Assembly: GCA_028678445.1 (NCBI GenBank)
Contig: JAJRDJ010000116.1
Span: 1 to 6,744 of the forward strand
DNA: 6,744 bases
From: Methylococcaceae bacterium
Lineage (GTDB): Bacteria; Pseudomonadota; Gammaproteobacteria; Methylococcales; Methylococcaceae
Direction of reading: 5' to 3'
A model generated the notes under the pieces. The model saw nothing but the letters and a program-made list of their open reading frames with translations. It ran no database searches and was not told the DNA's origin. Position 1 is the first letter of the stretch; each line of letters opens with the position of its first letter. Below are positions 1-6,178 of the stretch, piece after piece. Made by a program: the position numbers and the translations under genes.

Positions 1-348
1 GCGGCGGATTTGGCGGCGCGGGCTGGCCTCAAGGTGTATACCATCGGCATTGGCGCCGATGAAATGGTGATCCGGGATTTGCTGGGCAGTCGCAAGGTCA
101 ACCCGTCCCAGGATCTCGATGAAACAACCATGCGCGGCATCGCCGACAAGACCGGTGGACGCTACTTTCGCGCCCGGGACCTGCAGGAACTGGAGCAGAT
201 TTACCAGATGCTGGACGAACTGGAACCGGTCGAGCGTGACAAGCGCTATTACCGGCCCCGGACCGAACTGTATCCGTGGCCCTTGGGCGCGGCGCTCATC
301 TTGAGCGGTATATTGATTATGATGAAACGACGCCATTCTTTCTCGTGA
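1..348 (+). CDS. batA: BatA-like VWA-domain protein, C-terminal part (5' end outside window)
   Basis: The reading frame is open from the first base, so only the last 115 residues are present. Family members are usually around 330 residues, so about two thirds are missing. What is seen: a late VWA strand of the form VYTIGIGAD near residues 12-20, the segment GGRYFRARDLQELEQIY that typically closes the VWA fold, an ELEPVE motif, and a C-terminal membrane segment at about residues 92-106 followed by the basic end MKRRHSFS. This layout (VWA domain, then one membrane anchor) matches BatA of the Bat 'aerotolerance' operon. The metal-site residues lie upstream and cannot be checked. Bat proteins are thought to form a membrane complex facing the periplasm, with roles proposed in oxidative stress or envelope protein handling; the exact function is not settled. 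The stop codon overlaps the GTG start of the next gene (GTGA, 345-348), so the two are probably translationally coupled. Confidence 0.85.
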   Translation, partial: AADLAARAGLKVYTIGIGADEMVIRDLLGSRKVNPSQDLDETTMRGIADKTGGRYFRARDLQELEQIYQMLDELEPVERDKRYYRPRTELYPWPLGAALILSGILIMMKRRHSFS

Positions 349-2249
349 GCGACTTCCATTTCCTCCGTCCCTGGTGGCTCCTGGCAATATTCCCGCTCAT
401 CGGGCTGGTTTGGACCCTGGCGCGTCGCCGGGCAAGCACCGGTGACTGGGCTGACTATTGTGACGCCGCTCTACTGCCGCATATCCTCATCAACACCGAC
501 TCTCGGCAATCCCGCCAGCCGCTCTGGCTGGCGGGTGCGACGGGCTTGCTAGCCATTTTTGCGCTGGCGGGCCCGGCTTGGGAGCGGCTGCCATCCCCAG
601 TGTTCCGCAACCTGTCGGCCATGGTGATCGTGCTCGATCTGTCTTGGGCGATGGAGGCGACCGATGTCAAACCCAACCGGCTGGAGCGGGCGCGCTACAA
701 GATCGATGATCTGCTAAGGTCCCGCAAGGACGGTCAGAGTGCGCTGGTGGCTTATGCGGGCGATGCTTTCGTGGTGACGCCCTTGACCGACGATGTCGCG
801 ACGATCACCGCCCAGTTGACCGCGCTATCGCCGCGGATCATGCCCGTACACGGCACGCGCATGGACCTCGGCATTGCCGCCGCCGCACGGCTTCTGCAGC
901 AGGCCGGACAAAAATCCGGCGATGTGCTGGTGATTACGGCCGGGGAGGCCGTGGCGAGTGCGAAAAGCGAAGCGGCACGGCTAAAGGATCTCGGTTACCG
1001 GGTATCGGCTATCGGTATCGGTTCCCGCGATGGGGCACCGATTCCGCTGCCGGACGGTGGCTTTCTGAAAGATAAGCAAGGGCGCATGCTGATTTCTCGC
1101 CTGGACATCAAGGCGCTGTGGGATTTTGCGCAGGCGGGTGGTGGGGTTTATCGGACGCTGGATGCCGGATCGGCGGATACCGATGCGGTGCTGGAGTTCG
1201 TTGAGCGCCGGGCGGAGGCGGCGAATCAGGCCGGCCAGGATGTGCATGTCGATCAATGGCAGGAGGGCGGTATCTGGCTGCTGCCACCGTTGGTGCTCCT
1301 CTCGGCTCTGGCATTCCGGCGGGGCTGGCTAGGGCTAATCTTGTTTGCCGTGCTAGCTCCGGTCCCCCAATCCGCCGATGCTCTGGAATGGCGGGACCTC
1401 TGGCTGACCCCCGACCAACAAGCTCAGCGTGCCCTGCAGTCCGGGGATGCCAAGGCCGCAGCCGAACGTTTCGAGCATCCAGCCTGGAAGGCCGCTGCCG
1501 AATACAAGTCCGGAAATTTTGAGCAAGCCGCTAAGAGTCTGGAATCGATGGATACGGCCCCGGCGCATTACAACCGTGGCAATGCCCTCGCCCAGCAGGG
1601 CCAACTGGAGCCGGCACTGAAAGCCTACGATCGCGCGCTGCAACTTGCTCCCAAGGACGAGGATGCCGAGTACAACCGCAAGCTGGTCGAAGAAGCGCTC
1701 AAAAAAAAGCAGGAGCAGCAACAAAAGACAGAAGAAAAATCTGATCCGTCCGAAGGGCCGGATAAGGGTGACAAACTTCAGGAGTCCCAGGGTGACAAGG
1801 ACAGCCAGCCATCGCCGCCAGAGCAACAGGACCACCGCGAAAAAATGCCTGAGCCGCCGCCCTCGCCCAAGAACCAGGAAGGTGAGCAGCAGCAGGATCA
1901 AAAGCCATCCCAGGATGCCGGACAGCCGCCGGAAAATCGGAAGGGTGATGCTGAGCAACCGGATCAGGCCGGGGACGAATCACAAAAGCCTGAGGAGCAA
2001 CACTCGGCGCAACCGGAGCAAAATGATCAGAAACCGGAATTTTCTGAATCCCAGGCGGGCGAGTCTCATACCGAAGCGGACCAGCCGGGTGACAAGACGC
2101 CCCAGGCCGTGGAGGCAGAAACTCGCCATGAGGACGAACAGGCCGAAGCGCAATGGCTGCGCCGCATTCCGGATGATCCCGGCGGGCTGCTCAAGCGCAA
2201 GTTCTCCTATCAATATCGTTTACGTCAGCAACAGCAGCAAGCGGAGTGA
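345..2249 (+). CDS. batB: BatB-BatC fusion: VWA domain plus TPR membrane protein
   Basis: This encodes 634 residues from GTG 345. I chose that start because the product then opens with SDFHFLRPWW, typical of BatB, and it overlaps the batA stop. An upstream in-frame start at 276 would lie well inside batA. Order: membrane segments at about 10-27 and 60-77, VWA domain about 92-290, two more hydrophobic segments at about 310-325 and 328-341, TPR repeat(s) about 365-440, a Q/E/P/K/D-rich tail about 450-600, and the conserved ending RRIPDDPGGLLKRKF (606-620) typical of BatC. BatB and BatC, separate in some bacteria, are therefore one polypeptide here, as in many gammaproteobacteria. The VWA metal site is degenerate: DxSxS reads DLSWA (98-102) and the usual TDG is TAG (198-200), while the PLT threonine (148) is kept. 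No Shine-Dalgarno is obvious at 345, consistent with coupling to batA. The TPR region is expected to be periplasmic. Family assignment is firm; cellular role is inferred. Confidence 0.9.
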   Translation: MSDFHFLRPWWLLAIFPLIGLVWTLARRRASTGDWADYCDAALLPHILINTDSRQSRQPLWLAGATGLLAIFALAGPAWERLPSPVFRNLSAMVIVLDLSWAMEATDVKPNRLERARYKIDDLLRSRKDGQSALVAYAGDAFVVTPLTDDVATITAQLTALSPRIMPVHGTRMDLGIAAAARLLQQAGQKSGDVLVITAGEAVASAKSEAARLKDLGYRVSAIGIGSRDGAPIPLPDGGFLKDKQGRMLISRLDIKALWDFAQAGGGVYRTLDAGSADTDAVLEFVERRAEAANQAGQDVHVDQWQEGGIWLLPPLVLLSALAFRRGWLGLILFAVLAPVPQSADALEWRDLWLTPDQQAQRALQSGDAKAAAERFEHPAWKAAAEYKSGNFEQAAKSLESMDTAPAHYNRGNALAQQGQLEPALKAYDRALQLAPKDEDAEYNRKLVEEALKKKQEQQQKTEEKSDPSEGPDKGDKLQESQGDKDSQPSPPEQQDHREKMPEPPPSPKNQEGEQQQDQKPSQDAGQPPENRKGDAEQPDQAGDESQKPEEQHSAQPEQNDQKPEFSESQAGESHTEADQPGDKTPQAVEAETRHEDEQAEAQWLRRIPDDPGGLLKRKFSYQYRLRQQQQQAE

Positions 2250-4144
2250 GATGCCCTATGCCGGTCTTTGCCTACCTGTACGCGGCTGCTGCCAGCCATG
2301 TTCTTCCCTACTTCCTGCAAAACAGGGGCTGGGGGGGCATTGAGCGCATGGCCCGTGCCTTTTATTGGGGGTTAGGTTCTTCCCGCTTTGAAGGGTGTTC
2401 GGACCAGCGGGCGGCCCCCCAAACCCTGTGCAATAATCGCCCAGGGGCTTTCATCAAGGCCAATCTGCTGATTTTGTGGGCGGTATTCGCCCCCCTCGCT
2501 CAGGCGGCTCGCATCGAGGTCAGTCTCGACCGCAACCCTGTCCCGGTGAACGAATCCTTCACGCTGACCTTCGCCGCCGATGCAGAGCCCGATGGTGATC
2601 CGGATTTTAGCCCCCTTCGGGCTCATTTTGAAATCCTCAATCAGGGACAGAGCAACCAGTTTTCCATCGTCAACGGCCGGGCCACGCGCCGCATTTCCTG
2701 GCAGTTGCAGGTGCTGGCCAAGCAGGCCGGCACGTTCGAAATACCCCCCATCGCGTTTGGCGCGGATCGCTCCAACTCATTTTCCGTGACGATCACCCAT
2801 GGTGCCGTGCGCGGCAAACAGGGCGGTGAAGCCACTGTCTTTCTGGAAGCGGAGGCCGAGCCGAAGAATCCCTATGTGCAGGCTCAGGTCATCCTCACTC
2901 TCCGCGTGCTGAGCCGCGTGGCCTTTTCGGGTGATTTAGGTCAGCCCGAAGTGCCCGACGCCGTGGTGGAAAAGCTGGAAGAAGATCATGAATACGTGAC
3001 GATGCGTGATGGCGTGCAGTTCAGGGTCGATGAACGCCGCTACGTGATATTCCCTCAAAAAAGCGGCCACCTGACCATCGGCCCAGTCAATCTCACCGCG
3101 CAACTCGGCGCCTCCGCCTTTGGACCGTTTTTCCGGCCCTCCACCCGCCAGCAACGTCTGCATTCCGACCCGATCGATCTGGAGGTGCGGCCCATCCCGC
3201 CGCAGTTCACTGGCCGACACTGGCTGCCGGCGCAACGAGTGGAAATCGGCGAGACCTGGTCTCCCTCATCCCTCAAGGCGCCCAACGGTGAGCCCATTAC
3301 CCGCACTGTGACCATTCGCGCCGAAGGTGCGAGCGTCGGGATGCTGCCGGAGCTGGCCGGACCCGAGTTGCCCGCTGCTGACATCAAGCAATATCCGGAT
3401 CAGCCGGTGACGAAAGAAGAGAAGACCAGTTCAGGCCTCGCTGGTCAGCGCCAGCAAAAGACTGCGCTGATCGCAACCCGTTCGGGTACGTATACAGTGC
3501 CAACGATGGAAATCCCCTGGTGGAATACCGTGACCGATCGCATGGAGGTGGCCCGGCTCCCTGCGGCGACGCTGACGGTATTGCCTTCGGCACTCTCGGA
3601 ACCCCCGGAAGCCATTCCAGTGGTGCCGGAAAAGCCGGCGGCACAGACCTTAGCCCCGGACGAATCCAGAAAGACCGGGACCACGAGTCAAACGCCGCTT
3701 GGAGAAGGCCGTCTCTGGTTATGGCTGGCGCTGCTGTTCGGTTCTGCCTGGTTATTCACTGCCTTGGGATGGTGGTTCACTTGGCGACGACACGTTACAA
3801 AACCAGTTAAATCCCAACTCGATGAGAACTCCACGGAGCGCTCGTTGATTAAGGCGGTGGAAATCGCCTGCCGGGCGAATGATCCCTCTGCTGCCCGGCG
3901 GGCAATTGAGCAATGGGTGCGCTATCGCTGGCCGGATAGCTCACCCGAAAGTACGGAGAAGCTCCTAAGCGGCACCTTGCGGCGCGAGCTTTCTGGCGTG
4001 AATCGTAAGCTCTTTGGTGGTGGCGCCGGAGCGTGGGAAGGTAGGACGCTGCTGGAGTGTTTCAGAAGCCAGCTGCTTGATTCGAAGAGCGTTCAGGGAA
4101 ACCGGAACCTTGGTGATGTCCTTGAGCCGCTGAATAGAATTTGA
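2246..4144 (+). CDS. batD: BatD-like exported membrane-anchored protein
   Basis: The open frame from GTG 2246 gives 632 residues. BatD features: ARIEVSLDRNPVPVNESFTLTF (about 88-109, right after a hydrophobic signal stretch at 73-87 ending AQA), a long beta-rich extracytoplasmic region, a proline-rich linker about 452-475, one membrane segment about 489-512, the basic stop-transfer sequence TWRRH, and a cytoplasmic tail of about 115 residues. This is the usual BatD plan: secreted N-terminus, C-terminal anchor. It lies directly after batB-batC with a GTGA overlap (2246-2249), so all three are one operon. The start is uncertain. GTG 2246 and ATG 2258 are favoured by coupling and by GGAG at 2243-2246; ATG 2348 is also in frame. 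None puts the signal peptide at the N-terminus: 37 to 70 residues of unrelated sequence come first. The function of BatD is not established beyond its place in the Bat complex. Confidence 0.85.
   Translation: MRCPMPVFAYLYAAAASHVLPYFLQNRGWGGIERMARAFYWGLGSSRFEGCSDQRAAPQTLCNNRPGAFIKANLLILWAVFAPLAQAARIEVSLDRNPVPVNESFTLTFAADAEPDGDPDFSPLRAHFEILNQGQSNQFSIVNGRATRRISWQLQVLAKQAGTFEIPPIAFGADRSNSFSVTITHGAVRGKQGGEATVFLEAEAEPKNPYVQAQVILTLRVLSRVAFSGDLGQPEVPDAVVEKLEEDHEYVTMRDGVQFRVDERRYVIFPQKSGHLTIGPVNLTAQLGASAFGPFFRPSTRQQRLHSDPIDLEVRPIPPQFTGRHWLPAQRVEIGETWSPSSLKAPNGEPITRTVTIRAEGASVGMLPELAGPELPAADIKQYPDQPVTKEEKTSSGLAGQRQQKTALIATRSGTYTVPTMEIPWWNTVTDRMEVARLPAATLTVLPSALSEPPEAIPVVPEKPAAQTLAPDESRKTGTTSQTPLGEGRLWLWLALLFGSAWLFTALGWWFTWRRHVTKPVKSQLDENSTERSLIKAVEIACRANDPSAARRAIEQWVRYRWPDSSPESTEKLLSGTLRRELSGVNRKLFGGGAGAWEGRTLLECFRSQLLDSKSVQGNRNLGDVLEPLNRI
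2261..2455 (+). other. Atypical 5' segment of the batD frame (possible insertion or untranslated leader)
   Basis: This stretch lies between the end of batB-batC and the BatD signal peptide. It stays open in the batD frame but does not resemble BatD. It has runs of 7 G (2331-2337), 5 G (2367-2371) and 6 C (2415-2420). It has two short direct repeats: GTTCTTCCC at 2300-2308 and 2376-2384, and CAGGGGCT at 2323-2330 and 2442-2449. Two pairings are possible: CCAGCC (2292-2297) with GGCTGG (2327-2332), extended by TGTT/AACA, and TTGGGGG (2365-2371) with CCCCCAA (2416-2422). It may be an inserted repeat, a structured leader, or a poorly conserved N-terminus. No transposase or terminal inverted repeat is visible. 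Confidence 0.4.
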
Positions 4145-4154
4145 TGGTTTGAAC

Positions 4155-4192
4155 TCCGTGCTTCCGGACGTCACACGCCCGTGAAGCACGGA
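4155..4192. terminator. Stem-loop between convergent batD and rpoH
   Basis: TCCGTGCTTC (4155-4164) pairs perfectly with GAAGCACGGA (4183-4192). Three more pairs, CGG (4165-4167) with CCG (4179-4181), can form past a single bulged T, leaving an 11-base loop. It starts 11 bases after the batD stop and lies 66 bases past the rpoH stop. The position between convergent operons suggests a shared bidirectional terminator or 3'-end stabiliser. There is no real T-tract on either side (TCCGGTTTGT follows on the + strand), so efficient intrinsic termination is not assured. Confidence 0.5.
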
Positions 4193-4257
4193 TCCGGTTT
4201 GTACCCTATGATGACTGGGTAAGATGCGTCCAAAAAGTAGTCTATGCTAGGCGCTAT

Positions 4258-5112
4258 TTACGTGGCCATGGACAATTTGATGCGCTTCATGGCTGAGTTT
4301 TCCAACTGACGGATACGCTCGGCCGAGACGTTGTAACGGGCTGCGAGGTCATGTAGCGTCAGCTTTTCCTCGCCCAGCCAGCGGCTGCGAACGATGTCCC
4401 GGCTGCGGTCGTCGAGCTGCTCGATCGCGGTGATGAGATTCCGTTGTTTATGCTGGCCCCAGTCGTCTTCCTCAAGCAGGTCGGCGGGGTCGGCATTGGC
4501 CTGTTTCAGGTAATGGACCGGCGCGGCATGGTCCTTCTCGCCATCGTCACCATCATCGCTCGCGTCGAAGGCCATGTCCTGGCTACTCAGCCGGCCCTCC
4601 ATTTCGTACACCGTTGCGACGTCCACGCCTAAATCTTCCGCGACGGTGTTGGCTTCTTCTTCGTTAAGCCAGCCCAGGCGATTCTTGTATTTGCGCAGAT
4701 TGAAGAACAGTTTGCGCTGGGCCTTGGTGGTCGCGACCTTGACGATTCGCCAGTTCTGGATGATGTACTCGTGGATTTCCGCCTTGATCCAGTGCACGGC
4801 AAAAGACACCAGACGCACGCCCACGTCCGGGTCAAAGCGCTTGACCGCCTTCATCAAGCCGATATTGCCTTCCTGAATCAGGTCCGGCAACGGCAGGCCA
4901 TAACCCATGTAACCCCGCGCTACGTGGGCGACAAACCGCAGGTTGGCCAGAACCAGCTGGCGCGCGGCGTCCAGATCCCCCTCTTCCCGGAACCGGACGG
5001 CCAGGGCGCGCTCTTCCTCGGCCTCGAGGCGGGGCAGGCGGGCGATGGCGGCCATGTAATCATCAATGGAGCCCAGCGAAGGATTCAACGGCAAGCTCAG
5101 TGCATTAGTCAT
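4258..5112 (-). CDS. rpoH: RNA polymerase sigma factor RpoH (sigma-32, heat shock)
   Basis: This encodes 284 residues, the normal length for the family. RpoH directs RNA polymerase to heat-shock promoters (chaperones, proteases). Visible landmarks: sigma region 1.2-2.1 about 15-70, core-binding region 2 with [19 protein letters not shown] (77-95), region 2.4 around [22 protein letters not shown] (104-125), the RpoH-specific box QRKLFFNLR (132-140), an acidic linker ([12 protein letters not shown], 183-194), and a region 4.2 helix-turn-helix about 251-279. The RpoH box separates it from RpoD, RpoS and FliA. The start ATG has a good Shine-Dalgarno, GAGGA at 5119-5123, six bases away. It follows ftsX by 73 bp, the usual gammaproteobacterial order ftsE-ftsX-rpoH. 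That spacer carries a CIRCE operator and stress-type promoter elements, so rpoH is probably transcribed on its own under stress as well as by read-through from ftsX. Confidence 0.97.
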   Translation of the reverse strand: MTNALSLPLNPSLGSIDDYMAAIARLPRLEAEEERALAVRFREEGDLDAARQLVLANLRFVAHVARGYMGYGLPLPDLIQEGNIGLMKAVKRFDPDVGVRLVSFAVHWIKAEIHEYIIQNWRIVKVATTKAQRKLFFNLRKYKNRLGWLNEEEANTVAEDLGVDVATVYEMEGRLSSQDMAFDASDDGDDGEKDHAAPVHYLKQANADPADLLEEDDWGQHKQRNLITAIEQLDDRSRDIVRSRWLGEEKLTLHDLAARYNVSAERIRQLENSAMKRIKLSMAT

Positions 5113-5138
5113 GTATTTTCCTCATGGTTCTGGAATAC
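5113..5138 (-). promoter_or_regulatory. rpoH Shine-Dalgarno with candidate masking hairpin
   Basis: On the rpoH transcript, GTATTCC (5138-5132) can pair with GGAAAATAC (5121-5113) as seven base pairs with a two-base AA bulge and a 10-base loop. The second strand includes most of the Shine-Dalgarno (GAGGA, 5123-5119) and ends next to the ATG. Pairing would hide the ribosome site at low temperature and should melt easily, as expected of a weak RNA thermometer. The Shine-Dalgarno itself is clear; the thermometer role is inference from a short, imperfect stem. Confidence 0.35.
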
Positions 5139-5144
5139 CGCAAA

Positions 5145-5174
5145 ATATTAGCACTCTCAGACAGCGAGTGCTAA
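5145..5174 (-). promoter_or_regulatory. Candidate sigma-70-like promoter overlapping CIRCE
   Basis: On the - strand, TTAGCA (5174-5169, four of six to TTGACA) is followed after 18 bases by TAATAT (5150-5145, four of six to TATAAT). The -10 is preceded by TGC, which fits an extended -10 (TGn). Both hexamers overlap the CIRCE arms, and transcription would start near 5138. The match is modest, and part of it is forced by the CIRCE sequence itself. Confidence 0.3.
5148..5174. promoter_or_regulatory. CIRCE operator (HrcA binding site) upstream of rpoH
   Basis: A perfect inverted repeat: TTAGCACTC (5148-5156), a 9-base spacer TCAGACAGC, and GAGTGCTAA (5166-5174). All 18 arm positions match the CIRCE consensus TTAGCACTC-N9-GAGTGCTAA, the operator of the HrcA repressor of chaperone genes. 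HrcA binding is known to depend on GroEL, so repression is relieved when misfolded proteins occupy GroEL. The site lies 35 bases upstream of the rpoH ATG and 11 bases past the ftsX stop. It overlaps the predicted rpoH promoters, so HrcA should repress rpoH directly. hrcA itself is not in the window. Confidence 0.95.
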
Positions 5175-5184
5175 CTCCGGTTCC
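5157..5184 (-). promoter_or_regulatory. Sigma-E (RpoE)-type promoter for rpoH
   Basis: On the - strand, GGAACC (5184-5179) resembles the sigma-E -35 GGAACTT, and GTCTGA (5162-5157) matches the sigma-E -10 (TCTGA). From the G of GAAC to the T of TCTGA is 22 bases, the same as in the E. coli rpoH P3 sigma-E promoter as I recall it. Transcription would start near 5150, giving a leader of about 38 bases. The -10 lies wholly within the CIRCE spacer, so HrcA and sigma-E RNA polymerase would compete. The -35 sits just past the ftsX stop codon. Confidence 0.6.
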
Positions 5185-5185
5185 G

Positions 5186-6175
5186 TCAATCCGGATCGAT
5201 TTCTCGCAAAAAATGCGCGACAACAACCCAGGCCCCGATGATGCCCAGCAGTACCGCGCTGGCCAACAGAATCGCCGTGTCAGCCAGCCCGAGATAGGAC
5301 AGACGGAATGGGCTGCCATACAACTCCGCCAACTGGTTAGCCGGGCTGCGCACGCCGAGAATCAGCAGATTGGCCAGCAGCCAGGCCAGGATTGCGCCCA
5401 GTAGGGCGTACCAGAGACCGGCATGGACAAAGGGCCGCCGAATGAAGCGGTGGGTGGCCCCGAGCATTTTGGCGACGGCGATTTCCTCGCGGCGGTTTTG
5501 CAGTTCGAGGCGGATGGTATTGCCGACGATGAATAACACCCCAAACCCCAGCAGGACGCTGAAGGCAGCCGCACAGCGCCCGGCGATGGCCAGCAGGGCC
5601 CGGAGCTTCTCCAGCCATTCACTGTCGAACTGGACCCTGTCGGCCTCGGGCAGGGTTTTGAGTTCCGCCAAGAGACGCGTCACCGCATCGGCATCCGTCT
5701 CAACAGGATGGACGATGACCACCGCCGGCAGAGGATTACTGTTGAGCGCGGCCAGTGCATCGCCGAAGCCGCTGTAGGCCGCCAGCTCCTTGAGTCCGTC
5801 CTCCTTCGTTATCAGCGTGGCACCGGCCAGCGCCGGGTGCTTGTTCAGCTTCAAGGCCAGCTTGCGTCCGGCCTCGTTGCTGAGCTCCGGCTTCAGGAAC
5901 AGGGAAATCTGGCTGGTGGATTCCAGCGCCTCGATCGGCTGCCGGGCGTTCTGGATGAGGGCGTTGAAACTGGCGGGCAAGGCCAGCGCGATCGCCACCA
6001 CCAGAATGGTCAGCGTGCTGGCGATGGGGGTCTGCCACATCCTCCGAAAACTCTCCCGGAGCGAGTCACTCTGCAGGTTCCAGTGCGCCTTGACCCGGTC
6101 CGACAGTTTCTCGGCGGATTGAATGGGCTGCCGGAACAGACCACGACGGAAGGTGGATTTGCCTTTGAGCGCCAT
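5186..6175 (-). CDS. ftsX: Cell division protein FtsX (permease-like subunit)
   Basis: This encodes 329 residues, typical for proteobacterial FtsX. FtsX is the inner-membrane partner of the ATPase FtsE; the complex acts at the septum and controls peptidoglycan hydrolases from the periplasmic side. Seen: a basic cytoplasmic N-terminus (1-50), a first membrane segment about 51-72, a periplasmic domain about 74-195 (including [17 protein letters not shown], 91-107), then three membrane segments about 200-218, 252-275 and 299-322, and the conserved cytoplasmic loop [22 protein letters not shown] (228-249) before the third segment. Four membrane segments with a large first periplasmic loop is the FtsX plan. 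The start ATG is three bases after the ftsE stop, so the two genes are coupled; a GAGG lies 11 bases upstream, inside ftsE. rpoH follows after 73 bp. Confidence 0.96.
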   Translation of the reverse strand: MALKGKSTFRRGLFRQPIQSAEKLSDRVKAHWNLQSDSLRESFRRMWQTPIASTLTILVVAIALALPASFNALIQNARQPIEALESTSQISLFLKPELSNEAGRKLALKLNKHPALAGATLITKEDGLKELAAYSGFGDALAALNSNPLPAVVIVHPVETDADAVTRLLAELKTLPEADRVQFDSEWLEKLRALLAIAGRCAAAFSVLLGFGVLFIVGNTIRLELQNRREEIAVAKMLGATHRFIRRPFVHAGLWYALLGAILAWLLANLLILGVRSPANQLAELYGSPFRLSYLGLADTAILLASAVLLGIIGAWVVVAHFLREIDPD

Positions 6176-6178
6176 GCT

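Noticed and set aside
276..344. Upstream extension of the batB-batC frame to ATG 276
   Set aside because: It would overlap batA by over 70 bases, and the BatB-like N-terminus (SDFHFLRPWW) begins exactly at GTG 345.
1353..1958. 201-residue leucine-rich frame on the - strand
   Set aside because: It is the antisense shadow of the Q/E/K-rich tail of BatB-BatC; no family resemblance and no ribosome site.
1645..2343. 232-residue highly basic frame on the + strand
   Set aside because: It is a shifted reading of the low-complexity tail of batB-batC, with R/S-rich composition and no recognisable domain.
2340..2440. Promoter for batD inside the atypical segment (TTGAGC 2340, AATAAT 2432)
   Set aside because: No pair of hexamers has acceptable spacing: the -10-like AATAAT has GGGCGG where a -35 should be, and TTGAGC has only a poor -10 after it.
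4202..4221. Second hairpin TACCC/GGGTA downstream of rpoH as terminator
   Set aside because: Only five pairs with a 10-base loop and no T-tract on the rpoH strand; too weak to call.
5105..5125. Six-codon upstream frame (ATG at 5125-5123) overlapping the rpoH start
   Set aside because: Its ATG is immediately next to the rpoH Shine-Dalgarno and has no ribosome site of its own; most likely chance.
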